This document shows, in pieces, positions 48,474 to 60,199 of a stretch of DNA of 64,000 nt. Numbering within the stretch: position 1 is the first letter of the stretch; each line of letters opens with the position of its first letter. A model generated the notes under the pieces. The model had not been told where the DNA came from and searched no databases. It saw only the letters and a program-made list of their open reading frames with translations. The stretch is from Acorus gramineus (lineage: Eukaryota; Streptophyta; Magnoliopsida; Acorales; Acoraceae): the NCBI GenBank assembly GCA_030737835.1, contig CM060853.1:3387152-3451151 (forward strand), written 5' to 3'. The position numbers and the translations under genes are program-made.

Positions 48474-48569
48474 GTACTTGGAACAACGGTGACTCCAACG
48501 CATTTGATAGATACATATTAAGACCGAACCTTCAAAACGAGGGACCTTTTAACTTCTTGTACTTGAAAG
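48474..48569 (+). other. Upstream duplicate (exon 1a) of the ELF9-type GYF half-domain exon
   Basis: Acceptor GGGTTTAG and donor AAAG then GTGTG bound a 96-base exon encoding YILRPNLQNEGPFNFLYLK, nearly identical to the exon at 48802-48918. Both have phase 1 on either side, so inclusion of both, or of either alone, keeps frame. It lacks an ATG in this frame, so unless a coding exon lies upstream it would be leader sequence. Confidence 0.7.
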
Positions 48570-48803
48570 GTGTGTTTTTGTTCTATGTATGGGTTGAGTT
48601 TTATTTTATTGGATTTCATGTCACTCGCATACATATTTGACGCTTATCGGAGATCAATTATTGGAAAAATATATTAAAAAATGTTTACTTGAAGAACTTC
48701 CTTTTCACCAACTTTTCTGAAAAAATAGATATCTTTGTTCAAATAACCATTTGGTGACATTGGAAACCTTAAAAAGTTATTTTTTTTTTTGTTGGGAATA
48801 GGT

Positions 48804-51800
48804 ATGAAGAACAACAGCGAGAAGAATTCGGCTGGATTTGACCCCTATGCTTTTGGTTGGTATATACTTAAGCCTGACCTTCAGAACGAGGGACCCTATA
48901 ACTTCTTGGACTTGAAAGGTGCGCTTTTGCTCTTTATATTGGTTTAATTTAATTCCATTGAATATCGAGTTTGATGAGCTTATATATGTGGTCCACTTAA
49001 TGTATAATGCTTGTTTGGAATGTAAGCTGTGTTGATGTAGACTTTCTTTACTTTGAATGTTTGTAAAGACCCCTTTGTTGTTTTGGAATTTGGAGTCAAT
49101 GTGACATGCTAGTAAAATATTCTATGATTTTGTTTTGTACCAGTTATCAGAGATCATTTATTGGTAAAATAGATTAAATTAGCGATTCTTTGAAAAGCTC
49201 CCTTTATTCACCCCCACCCCTCCACCCCAAAAAAAATAACATAAAAATAAAATAAATTAAAAATCGATTTTATCACATTTCTTAACACAACAATGCAATC
49301 TGAAAGCTCTAGATTAAAATCCCAAAATTTTGTTTGAAATCAATATTTGAGACGGTTTTTTGCTTCTCTACATGTCTTTTTTAGCAGTAGCAGAATGTGC
49401 CATTAATTGGTTCCAAATGGGCCCCAAGAATTTCACTAAGTGAAAAAATGATGCAATTTTAACATGAATGTATGTAATCGTACATGCAAGCCCATGTAGA
49501 TGTAATTTAAATCGTTAAGGATGCAATTTTTAGGTTAATGTGGATCTTCATTTCTTGGAATTTCTAAAAGGTCATTTTTTTTCGAAATAATCTAATATTC
49601 TGTTGAAAGATGCTATTAGTTTCTAAGGAGAAAATAAACATTATCATCAAAGTCTTTAATAGGAGATATCAAGTGGAGCTGTTAAGAGCATTTGTTGGTA
49701 AGCGAGTCATCTAAGCATGTTGGTTGTCATCATGTTTGAAAAACTTCATTCTCTTGGGACACCATTAAATTCCTCATAGGGCTTTCTATGGTTTGCTGAT
49801 GGGCTAAAACTATTACTAACGTGAGGGTCATCCTTGCCAAAATGACCTAATCTATGTTCAGCGGGTCATAAAGCACTTTCTGGCATGTGTTTGTATGGTA
49901 TTAGTGACTACTGCATCCATACTGTGGCAGTAGTCAGGTTTTGTATGATGGATCTCTTTTTCATTATGACTTAAAATTTTGTGAAATGCATGTGCATGCA
50001 TGTACATCTTACCTGATTGTGCTTGGATTTAAATGCTATGAGATTCTTGAATGCTGTCTGCGAGTGATTGTGGTTTCCAAATTTTTAATTATATCTGCAA
50101 TTCATTTCTTAAGATTAGGTCTCTTGTGAATTTTGGTTCTGTCAGTGACTGGTAGTATGTTTTCAGGACAACTGTTCCATCTGTGTCGTGTTCAATACTT
50201 CAAAGTTCAAATGGTCTAACAAGATATTGAAAAGTCTACTGAGCTCTATTTACTTCACCTGGGCAGAATATCTATGCCAGGGTGCTATCACTGGTGATAC
50301 CATGTTATGGGCCGAAGGAAGAAGCGATTGGCAGACATTGTCGTCGATTTTGGAGTTATCTGAAGGATGTCCGCTGCAGGGGCCTGATAATTCTACTGCA
50401 GGTAAGGGTATCTTTAATTACCTCTTTTAAACATTTTGTGTTGGTTATCAAGACAAGAATAGGACAAAATAGGACAACTTGTTTTGTGGACACAGTGGCA
50501 GATGACGATGAATTTGTGAAATGGCAAAAGGAGGTGACAGAGGCAGAAGCTGAGGCAGAAGCTTTAAAACGTGGTGCCTCTGCCATGGACTCTAGTATGT
50601 TTAATCAGCCAGGGAATTGGAGTGGAGAAGCCAGACAAAGAGAAAAAATGGATGACACTAATGATAGGCCTACCACTCCGCCAGATGGTGAGGAGGAATT
50701 CACTGATGATGATGGAACCACTTATAAGTGGGACCGTGGTTTGAAGGCGTGGGTTCCTCAAGTAAGTATTTTGCTTTATAATCCTTGTTTTGATCAAATC
50801 AGTGCTTGTTTCAGTCATTATTTATTCGGAATTGTATATTATGACACCTTGAGATGATACTTTTAAGATTATCATTTCTTGCAAGTTAAAGAATTTTTTA
50901 ATCCAACCGCAACGCTTCAGACACTGTTGTACTTGGAAATTGCTGAATGAGGAATCATAAATTTTATTTGTTAAACATTTCATAAGGCATTGTGAAAGTG
51001 CCCATTGAGCATTTAACATTTTATTTATGGGTGCCTTTTTTTAATCTACAGTGTCAACTATGTTTTCATTTTTACATTGATGATCGATAAAAAGGTGTTT
51101 TCTACCAATCAAAAAAAAAAAAGGGTGTTTTCTTAAGGATATTTTTTGGTTCCAAGCTTCTGTCCCTTTTCATATCATTATTGACTTTGTTTAACTAGGT
51201 TAAATTTGGGATTTTTTGTTGTTGATGCTATTGGATATTATTCTGAGGAGACTGTCATAAATTTTTATTATTTTAGCATCTTTATGATAATTTCTGGTGC
51301 TCTGATGTATTATAATTTATTTTAGGATGACACACCATCAAAAGATGAAAGGTATGGACCTGAAGAAATGACTTTTCCACATGAGGAGGAGGTCTTTCCA
51401 ACAATCATACCTTCCAACGCAAGTATAGGGGAAGAAAACAAGGTTGCTACAGAGAAAGAGGAACAAAAATCTGGATTGAAGAGAAAGTTGCCCGAGAATC
51501 CTACAGAAAAGAAGGTACTATTGGCTATTCACCACAGTATTTTAGTTTTCCCATGTTTGGCCTTTTTTTTTATTGGAACATTTTTTATGTCTATTTGTCT
51601 GTAAATTTTTTGTCTTATTTGGTTGGTTCTGTTTTCTGTTTCTTTTTTTTTTCCCCTTCAAGATATAGTGGTTGTGTTTACTATCTTCTCGTGTGGAATT
51701 TGTGTTTCACACCTGTTGTGACTGGTCTCAGTCATTGATTCAGATAAATGTATTAGTTTGTGACTTGATTATGAACTTGTATCACAGACATGTAAGCTCA

Positions 51801-54800
51801 AACCTGTACAGTGGGATGTTGTCCTTCTTATTGTTTGTCTAGAAGATTTTGGGATTTAGTCAGTGCTTCTGTTTGCAGCTAATATTTTTCATGAATGTCT
51901 TCTGAACACTATATTTGTATGTTCCATTTCTTTGTGATAGACTGCCTTTGACATGTTTGAGATTTTACACAAACAGGAAGCTAATAAACCTCCAGACAGT
52001 TGGTTTGATTTGAAAATTAATACACATGTCTACATCAATGGATTGCCTGATGATGTCACTGCTGAAGAGGTAAGCTATACATATTCGAAATTTAATACTT
52101 ATATTTTAGAAGGAAGAGTAAGCAAGCCTCCATTTTGGTGCCTGAGTTTCCGTAGTTTGACAATCACGTATACTTGCACACATTGACAAGTATCATGTAA
52201 TATGGATCTTATTTAGCTTTGTTCCTTGCTTTTGGGTTTCATATTATGCTTGCATGAAAATAAAATTGATATGATGTTTCGCAGATAGTGGAAGTGTTTT
52301 CTAAGTGTGGCATCATCAAAGAGGTAAGAAGATTCCCCCCCCCCCCCCCCCCCCCCCTTCTCATTTGGTTGTAGATTATTGATCATCTAGCATGACCAAT
52401 ATGTGCTCTAGATTCACTTCCAATTCAATTATAAATGTAAACTTAAATATTGGATATTCTAAGAATATATGTCACACACACAAAATACACTACCAGACCG
52501 TCAAATAATTGGTATAGTTTGTTCTCCTTTTCTCCAAAAAAAAAAAAAAAAAAAAGAAAGAAAGAAAAAAGAAAAAGGCCTTGGTTATCAAATGTTCTGT
52601 TTTCAAGAATATTACTCATATCTCTACTAGTCTTACTCTGGAGGCACATGGAATATCATGGTGTAGTCTAATTATACCACATGAAAAGTGTTGCTTGTTA
52701 TTTGAGAAATATCAAATATTCTGTTTTTTTTTAAGGAATATCACTCATATCCCTATTCTTTTTACTTGGGAGGCACATGGAATGTCATGGTGTAGTCTAA
52801 TTATGATACCAAAGTGTTGCTTGTCAAAATTTTCTGTAGCATGGAAGAGCAAGCTTTTATCTTGAATTTTTGTCATTTTGCTATCTAATAAGGTTTCTGA
52901 TACTTGCAGGACCCTGAAACCAGAAAGCCTCGCGTGAAGATTTATGTTGACAGAGAAACGGGTCGGCAAAAGGGTGATGCATTAGTCTCATACCTGAAGG
53001 TAATTATTCATATTTATTAATTATGTTTATTTTGCAGATGATACTCTGAAATTGAATGGATCACTGGGATTATTGTCCAGGAACCTTCAGTTGATTTGGC
53101 AATTAAAATCTTGGATGGGACACCTCTCCGTCCTGGTGGGAAGATTGTTATGTCGGTCACACGAGCTAAGTTTGAGCAGAAAGGTGACTATGTCAGCCAA
53201 ATCATTCATCTCATCTGCACAAGTTTACAGCATCTTTCCTTCCATTATTTAATTGCTTAAGATTACAAGAGATTGCAATAGTTTAGGCGATGCCGTTAAT
53301 GAGAACATCTTAAAAACATACGGCTGGTAATAATTTGTTATTCAATTGCTTAAGATCACCAGAGATTGCAATAGTTTAGACGATGCCATTAATGAGAACA
53401 TCTTAAAAACATACGGCTGGTAACAATTTGTCATATCTGTTGTCTTTTATGAAGGTGATACATTTAGAGCCAAGCAAGTGGATAAAAAGAAGAAAAAGAA
53501 ATCAAAGAGAGTTGAAGACAAGATTCTTGGATGGGGTTTGTTTTCTACTTCAGTATTATGATATTTCAGTTATATGTACATTTCTCACATAGCATCATGA
53601 AAATCTGTAGGTGGCCACGATGATGTGAAGGTGACTATTCCTGCTCAAATTGTCCTTCGCCACATGTTCATCCCTGCTGAACTAAGGGTAATCAGCTGAT
53701 ACTTCTCAAATTATCTGTTTTCAGTCTAATATGGCATTTTCTGTGGATCATATTTTCTAAGAGTAAAAGTAGAGTTAAATGGTTGTAATTTGGTCCCGCT
53801 GGCACTGGTTTTAAGAGTTGAATTTTCTTTACTGTTTGCATTTTGTCATTATATTTTGGCCTTTTAATCAAATTGTTTTTTTTTACGTGGACTTTGTCAT
53901 CTATTGCATTTTACTGCAGCATAGCTTTGTCATCTTTTTGTCAGTTGTTAATCTGATAGTTTTTTTTTCACCTCGAACGATAACAGTCTGATGCAAACCT
54001 TCTTCCGGAACTGGAGATAGATGTTAAAGAAGAATGCACAAAGCTTGGTCCTGTGGAATCCGTCAAGGTACGTATAACAGGCAAACTATCAGCAAAGCTT
54101 GAGCAATTTTTCCTGTGTTACACACACTGTGAATTATATTTATTTTTAGACTTTTGGACATCACTGATTCCTAATTGGGTGGGAATTGTACATCCTCTTC
54201 GATAGACGATGAGTCATCTTAAAGAGATCTCGTAGGCTGCTCATGTTTGCGGTTTTTTTTATTTTATATATTGTGTGTTTTTTAAATGCAGGTGTGTGAG
54301 AATCATCCACAGGGTGTCGTTCTTGTGAAATTTAAGGATCGGAAAGACGCTCTGAAGTGTATTGAGCTGATGAATGGAAGATGGTAAGTGAATTTAGTTC
54401 ACATGAAATGTTACTCAGTCATTCCTCTTTTTTTTTTTTGTTGAAATACACACTTGTCTAATGAAATATATACGGTTTGAAATCAAATGAAATGGATGCA
54501 TGCATTTTGACATTTTATTTAATCGAGTAAATTCACATAGTAGAGTATTATACTCTATTAGAGGTTTCTTATATGCATAAATGACTGAGTGTTTAACGCC
54601 CTACAAAATCAGTGTAAAACAACTTGTTTTTTTGCTATTGAACAAATAAATCGATCCACGAAAATTAACGTTCTTTAACTTTTCACTCTGCTCAGGTTTG
54701 GAGGCCGGCAGATATGGGCGAGCGAGGACGATGGTTCTGTCAACCACGCCAAGATCCGTGATCTTGATGAGGACACTGAGAGGCTGGAACAGTTCGGAGC

Positions 54801-54819
54801 GGAATTAGAGGCCGACTGA
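48804..54819 (+). CDS. ELF9: Tat-SF1/CUS2-like splicing factor with GYF-like domain and two RRMs
   Basis: Thirteen exons: 48802-48918, 50267-50401, 50496-50761, 51326-51514, 51977-52069, 52285-52323, 52910-52999, 53081-53183, 53455-53535, 53611-53687, 53987-54067, 54292-54383 and 54696-54819. From the ATG at 48804 this gives about 494 aa. Domain order: GYF-like ([14 protein letters not shown] to [10 protein letters not shown]), acidic linker ([14 protein letters not shown]), RRM1 ([16 protein letters not shown]), Lys-rich segment, then RRM2 of the UHM type ([13 protein letters not shown] to [12 protein letters not shown], with the R-x-F signature). This is the layout of human HTATSF1, yeast Cus2 and Arabidopsis ELF9, which bind U2 snRNP components or RNA in the nucleus; ELF9 lowers SOC1 mRNA. 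The start is uncertain because of the duplicated first exon; acceptor choice at exon 3 is also ambiguous. Confidence 0.9.
52335..52357. repeat. C homopolymer, about 23 bases, beside a splice donor
   Basis: Lies 12 bases after the end of exon 6 of the ELF9-type gene. Its length may be an assembly or sequencing artefact. Confidence 0.85.
52590..52830. repeat. Tandem duplication in an ELF9-type intron, period about 129
   Basis: Units share GGAGGCACATGGAAT, TCATGGTGTAGTCTAATTAT and AAGTGTTGCTTGT. Confidence 0.75.
53251..53432. repeat. Tandem duplication in an ELF9-type intron, period about 93
   Basis: Two copies share GAGATTGCAATAGTTTAG and ATCTTAAAAACATACGGCTG, a recent-looking duplication in the intron between exons 8 and 9. 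Confidence 0.85.
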
Positions 54820-55715
54820 GATGAAATCCTTTTCTGGATGTAGTTTAGGTGTAGATCTATTGTGTAACCCTCCTTTTAATTCCTATCAGGTTTGATGTTA
54901 AAAGAGTGTTTCAGTGAAGGCCAACACTACCCTGGAAATTTTTTACCGTGTGTTCATTTTGTGTCTCTATAGTTGTGTTTTGTTTTTTTGTTGTTTTACA
55001 TCTAAAAATATTATCTTATTTTACAGAGTACATTATTAAAGTGTCCCCTCCTTTTCTTTTATCAGTGTAATGTATGGGTTGTTGTGCATTAATAAACAGT
55101 TGTGTTGTAATTCAGTGTGTGAAATTCCTACTGAAGTATGTACTCACTATTGGGCAAATGTAGAAAAGGTATGCATTGAATTTTATAAATCCATAAAATA
55201 AGTACAGATATCAATAAAATAAAATGTGTGGTAACTGTAAAAAAAAATGAAAATTGAAGTTATTGGCTGTGGATATATTTATTTTCATGAGTATGTATAA
55301 ACTATCCTTTTGTTTTGGTTTCGGATGTCGTCTACTGTTTTTATCTTAAAAAAAAAAAAAAAAACTATGCTTTGGTTTTTCAGTTTACTTGTTTTTCATA
55401 GCCACCCATTTAAGTATATATATCTTTAAATGATGTATATATTTAATAATTTTTTTTTATATTTATTAAAAATTAATTTATTTAATTAAAATAGAATGAA
55501 ATATACTTTCTTTAAAATATATACATTATTTTATAAAATTTATCTTTAAAAAAAAAAATCAAAATATGTGACCGAATTGTTCCTAACATAATTTAACGTT
55601 CCGCAAGAACAAAAGTTATTCCGCCATATCACGAGACCAGACCCTCGTTCAAAAAAAAATAAAAAAAATCGTTATTAGGGTTTGTTGTTTCTCCGATTCG
55701 CTCGTTATAGCTTTC
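54820..55715 (+). other. 3'UTR of the ELF9-type gene and upstream region of the next gene
   Basis: T-rich sequence. The last 60 bases before 55716 contain TTATTAGGGTTTG, a telo-box-like word. No other gene is recognised. Confidence 0.5.
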
Positions 55716-58700
55716 ATGGTGAATCTGTTCTTATTATCCGAAGAACCCAAATCAACCCTAAATGAGGATGTCAGTACCTCCAAGGAGAGGATCTCTCTCT
55801 TGGCGAGGTTGGAATCCATTCTCTGGTCCCTGATCACCTCCTCCTCCTGCGCCGGCGGCGGCCGTTACGAGGCCCGTCTGTGGCTCTGCCAGACGATCTC
55901 CTCAGCCGGTGGTTCTCTGGATCCTCGGGATTCGCGCGAGCTGTTCTTGGGGCTGCTGAGGTCGGACCGGCCGAACGGGCGGGCCGTGGCGGGCGGGCTC
56001 TTGAGGCTGATCTTTGAGAGGCGGCCGCGGAAGGCGGGGTCTGTCATCGCGAGGAGGGGGCCGATGGTCGAGAAGTTCTTCAGAGGTGGATTTCAGATGA
56101 CCTGGTTATTTTTTGTTTCTTTCGAATTCTTCATATGTTGATTTACAAATTTGGATTTTTAGAATTCATTCTATTTTAGTTTTAGCTTGAACTACAATTC
56201 ATTTTGAAAAATGGTTAGTTTTTTGGTGGATATAAAAAGTTGTAATTTTTCGTTGTTTCTTGATTCTTGAATAGTTTTCACATCAAATTCTTGAAATGTT
56301 GCTTTATAAAATAATGATTTTTCCATTTTAGTGTAGCTTGAATTACAGTTCACTTTATAATGGTAGAAAATACATTTCTTGTGACCTTAATTTTTAACTT
56401 TTATTTAGGAAACCCACAACGAATAATGGAGTGGTTCGACAATTTTGCTCCTCTGGGTGAAACTGAGCATAGAAAAGGAGCCCGGGCTTTATCACAATAT
56501 GCTTTTATCAATCGCGAGACTTGTTGGGAGGAGCTAGAGTGGAAGGGGAAGCATGGGCAATCGCCTGCCATCGTTGCTACTAAGCCTCACTATTTTCATG
56601 ATTTGGATTTGTTGCAGACAGTGGAGAATTTTCTAGAATATGTGCCTGATTTCTGGACGTCTGACGAGCTTGCTGAGACATTGAAAGATGGAGAAATATT
56701 GCATCTAGACATGAAATTTTTCATGGATGAGTTTGTTAGTATGATGTATGATGATGACTCAGGTGATATTTGGGAGCTTGTTGATGAATATCTATTGGAA
56801 GAGGAGTTCTCGTATCTCTCACAACATCTCCTCATTCTTCTCGATGAAAGTCAGCTATTGGATTTCATAAAATCAGTTCATAGATTTCTCCCAACAGGAA
56901 TGCAACACAAGGATTTTTGTAGCTCAAGTTATTGGCTTGGGTTTCTCCTAACATGTGATGATTTCATTTCTATGGATGAATTGCTTTTTTCAAATGCTGT
57001 AATTAACCAGAGACGCCAACTTGTTCGTCTCATTTGTGATGAAGAGAATGAAGCTGAAAAGGAACAGATTGATAAATTGTTGATAACTGGGGCACCTTTG
57101 TTGAATGAGGATCTTTGGGATTTTATGAAAGAGTGCTTAAGAATGAAGCGCCATGTGGCGGTAAAATGGCTTGTCATTCAATCTTGGGTTCTTCATTATA
57201 GTATGTTGAAAGAATGCAGGACAGTTCAATCATGGGAATCTTTATTTGTCAAGAATGGAATTAGTTTTCGAAGGTCCGGTGATTATTCATTTGTGGGTTC
57301 TGATGAAATTTTGGAAGGTAGTGGATCAGATTGTGATAAGAGTCCAACTAGAGCTCGCCAAAGGAAGAGAGATAAGAGGAGGAAGAAGAGAAGAAAACAC
57401 TATCATGATGATTACAGTGATGATGGGCTAATGGCATTAAACGCGTCAGATAGGTGCTCACAAGTAGGGGTGGGGAATTGGTCACTCTCAACTGATGGTT
57501 ATGCTTCTGTTTGGGATGCTGTACGCATTTCTTCCCTTTCAACTTTGCTTGCATTATTTTTTGCTTTTAGCTTTACCAACTTTAGTTTCTCTACTGTATT
57601 AAAGACAATACAATCTGCTATGCATGTACTTAAACAGGTGGGTCCTACATTACAAGGACACACAATCTCCTGGTTTAGAGCTGAGTCCAACATTCCAATC
57701 CATGTTTTGTTCGTGTGCAACATTGATGCATGGACACATGTTCATTTTACATCATTGATAGCTTATCACCCTGTCCAAAGTGTTGTGTCTGTCAATTCGT
57801 GTCTGTTTCAGATGGTAGCTTTAGATCTTTCTACTAAATTATATGTATTGAATTTGATCAAGTCAAATCATAAGATAAGTCCTTTTTTATGTATGTATTT
57901 TCCCCATCACTCCAACTGGGTTGATTTTAACAGGGTCATTATATGTGTTTTTGAAATTTTATGCATATTTTTATACTGTAATAGTCTACCGCAGTGTTCC
58001 TGGATTGGGCTTTTTGAAGATGCGGTGTCGAGCATCTCATATCCATGTTCAACGTGGATGCACATATCTGTATTGTTGTTAAACATGAACTGATATTGTG
58101 TTGTTTAATTGATGTCTAATTATCGAGAAATCCTTTGTCTTGCTTATTGGTCAATCATGATATTAACCCTGATATGGGAAAGATTACTTGGACGTTTGAA
58201 TGAATCACTTAAATAAGATGACTGAAAAGTTCCTGTGTGTTGACTCTCACCTTTCTTTACAGAAAGAAGAAGTTAAGAATAACTTAGATAAGATGACTTC
58301 ATTATGGACTGCTTAATCAATTGGCCAAGGTACTTAGACAATAAAACCTTTTCGTTTTTTTTTAGATGAAAGGTGGGGGCTCACCATTTGTAATTTCTTT
58401 TCCAAGAAATCACATGTAACTTTATTAACAGAGGTAAAATTCAAAGACAATAAAAATCAATTTTATTTCTTTGAAAAACTGAATCACTCCTTAAGAGTGC
58501 TGCAATAATTTATGGAGAAATTGACCTTTCATGCAAATTTTTTATGTGTACATCTTATTTGGTGTTAAGTTACCTAAAATGACAAGCCTCTAGGAGTTCA
58601 TGATTGTAGTAAAGAAAATGTCCTAACATGATGCCCAACGCTTTTGAGGTCCTTGGCTTTTTTAACTCCTCTCCGCCTCAATCACTTCTTTGCATGTTCT

Positions 58701-58955
58701 CCTGTGGAAGCTCTTCTCCTCGATTTCTCTCCAAAATAATTGAATTAGCTTCCCTTCTTAGTTGTGCAATTTGATATCTCTGTTATGCAATGACAGTTGC
58801 TATCTCAAATATTCTTTTTTTTTTGTATACTTGTTCACATGATATTAATTGTTGTGGTGAATGTTTTGCAGGCAGATTTACCTGAACACTTGTCAAGCAT
58901 CTCCCTTTCTTCATGGATGACATGGCTTTGTTCGAAGTGGAATTCTGTCTCTTAA
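55716..58955 (+). CDS. Plant-conserved nuclear-type protein of unknown function
   Basis: Three exons: 55716-56085, 56409-57520 and 58872-58955; 521 aa, phases 1 and 0. I recognise it as a single-copy-type plant family without an established role. Visible parts: a Leu-rich helical start (RISLLARLESILWSLITSS), an Arg-rich helix repeat-like region (EARLWLCQTISS, GLLRLIFERRPRKAG), GNPQRIMEWFDNFAP, WEELEWKGKHGQSPAIVATK with KPHYFHDLDL, a long acidic helical middle, then SGSDCDKS followed by a strongly basic stretch (RARQRKRDKRRKKRRK) that fits a nuclear localisation signal. The short last exon gives DLPEHLSSISLSSWMTWLC. The very long ORF past 57520 is intron read-through: homologous ends resume only at 58872. 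The first ATG of the ORF was taken as start. Confidence 0.85.
58360..58450 (-). repeat. Possible truncated LINE 3' end in intron 2
   Basis: T-run followed by sequence that, on the minus strand, reads CTCTGTTAATAAAGTTACAT and then an A-run, the shape of a LINE tail. No coding part is present. Confidence 0.35.
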
Positions 58956-59900
58956 ACACTCAGAGATAAGCTTTGGCAGTGGGTTTTATTATGTCAAGGC
59001 AGAGCCTTTAAAGATGTGCGATGTTAATTTGTGAAATTTATCTTATCACTTGTATGACTCATTCATGTCATTGGTGAATGGTATAACACTCTTCTTTGTT
59101 TTTCCTTTTGAGCTCACTTCTATTTGTTTTGTTGAAGAGAAAATTTCACCCATGATCAACTTGGACTGATGATTAATTGCAGGCTCCAAGTTTGATTTGT
59201 AGCTATCATCACTGGAGCATGGAATTTTCCCACATTCATCTGCATTGTAGATCAACAGATACATACTTAGAAGGTCAGTACTTCCTTGAAAACATGATGC
59301 TTTATTTTATTTTTACGTTTTTTACACCTTTTTTTTTTCAATATATTAATTATATTTTTGAACTGTGTTTATTGCGCAGATTTTCCTGATCAAAGATATT
59401 TCCTACCTTGTTTTTGATGAAGTGGATCTGTTTCAACTTTCAAGTGGAATCCAGTCTATCATACATTCGAAGGTAAGCTTTGGAAGTGGGATTTGCAACA
59501 CAATCTTGTAAGCTGTCTTCATTAGACTTGATATCTTTCAAAAATGTGTGATTTTAGTTCGTTGAAGCCTCTGTTCTTATCAATAGAGAAATCGTAAATT
59601 GGTCTCTCGTTTTGTCTCTTTTTTTTTTTTTCTCATCCAGCTCTCTTGAATTTGTTCTGTTGAAGACAGTAATGTCACCCATAGGCAATCTGTAGCTACT
59701 AGAACCAGACCTTCAAATTTTCTCCACGTCTGCATTCTATACATTATTATAAACCTATTGAAACACCTACTCTTCATTGAACGCTGACAAAGTTTGGCTT
59801 ACCACTTAGTGAAGGAGGTCATCTCCGTTAATCTGTCAAGAGGTGTTTGATTGTATAGTTATCAAATGTAAAATTGTATCATGAATCACTCAGACATGAC
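58956..59900 (+). other. Probable 3'UTR with introns of the 521-aa gene, then intergenic
   Basis: Acceptor-donor pairs (TTGCAG near 59182, donor at about 59273; TGCGCAG near 59380, donor at about 59472) suggest spliced 3'UTR exons. No conserved coding sequence. Confidence 0.3.
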
Positions 59901-59901
59901 T

Positions 59902-60189
59902 GGTTAGTTTGGCAAGGGGTTATGGTTTTGAGGATAAATTGTCATAATTTTAGAGGATAAAAAGTCCATTAATTTTGTTCATATTTATATTTATCAAAAT
60001 TGTGATAAAAAGTATGGATAAATGCTATCCCAACCTTTAGTTGGAACAAATATCTTTATTTTCATTTCAAAATTGGGATTGTAATTTATCCCGATTATTT
60101 TTATACTAAACAGGAATAAGTTGTCATCCTACTCATTTATTTTCATAATTATCTCTTATCTCACCACTTATCTCCTTGTCAAACTAGCC
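59902..60189. mobile_element. 288-bp MITE
   Basis: Inverted termini GGTTAGTTTGGCAAGG and, on the minus strand, GGCTAGTTTGACAAGG (14/16). The interior (TATGGATAAATGC, GGATAAAAAG) resembles the Tourist-like family of 31-34 kb. The target duplication is unresolved. Confidence 0.6.
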
Positions 60190-60199
60190 TTACGGGACT

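Noticed and set aside
50188..50266. Upstream extension of ELF9-type exon 2 as coding sequence
   Set aside because: The acceptor at 50266 restores phase with the preceding exon and yields a standard GYF-like domain; the extension does not.
57521..58093. Continuation of the 577-codon ORF past 57520
   Set aside because: A good donor (GCT|GTACGC) and the family C-terminus at 58872-58955 show this is intron read-through; the residues are Phe/Ser-rich and unconserved.
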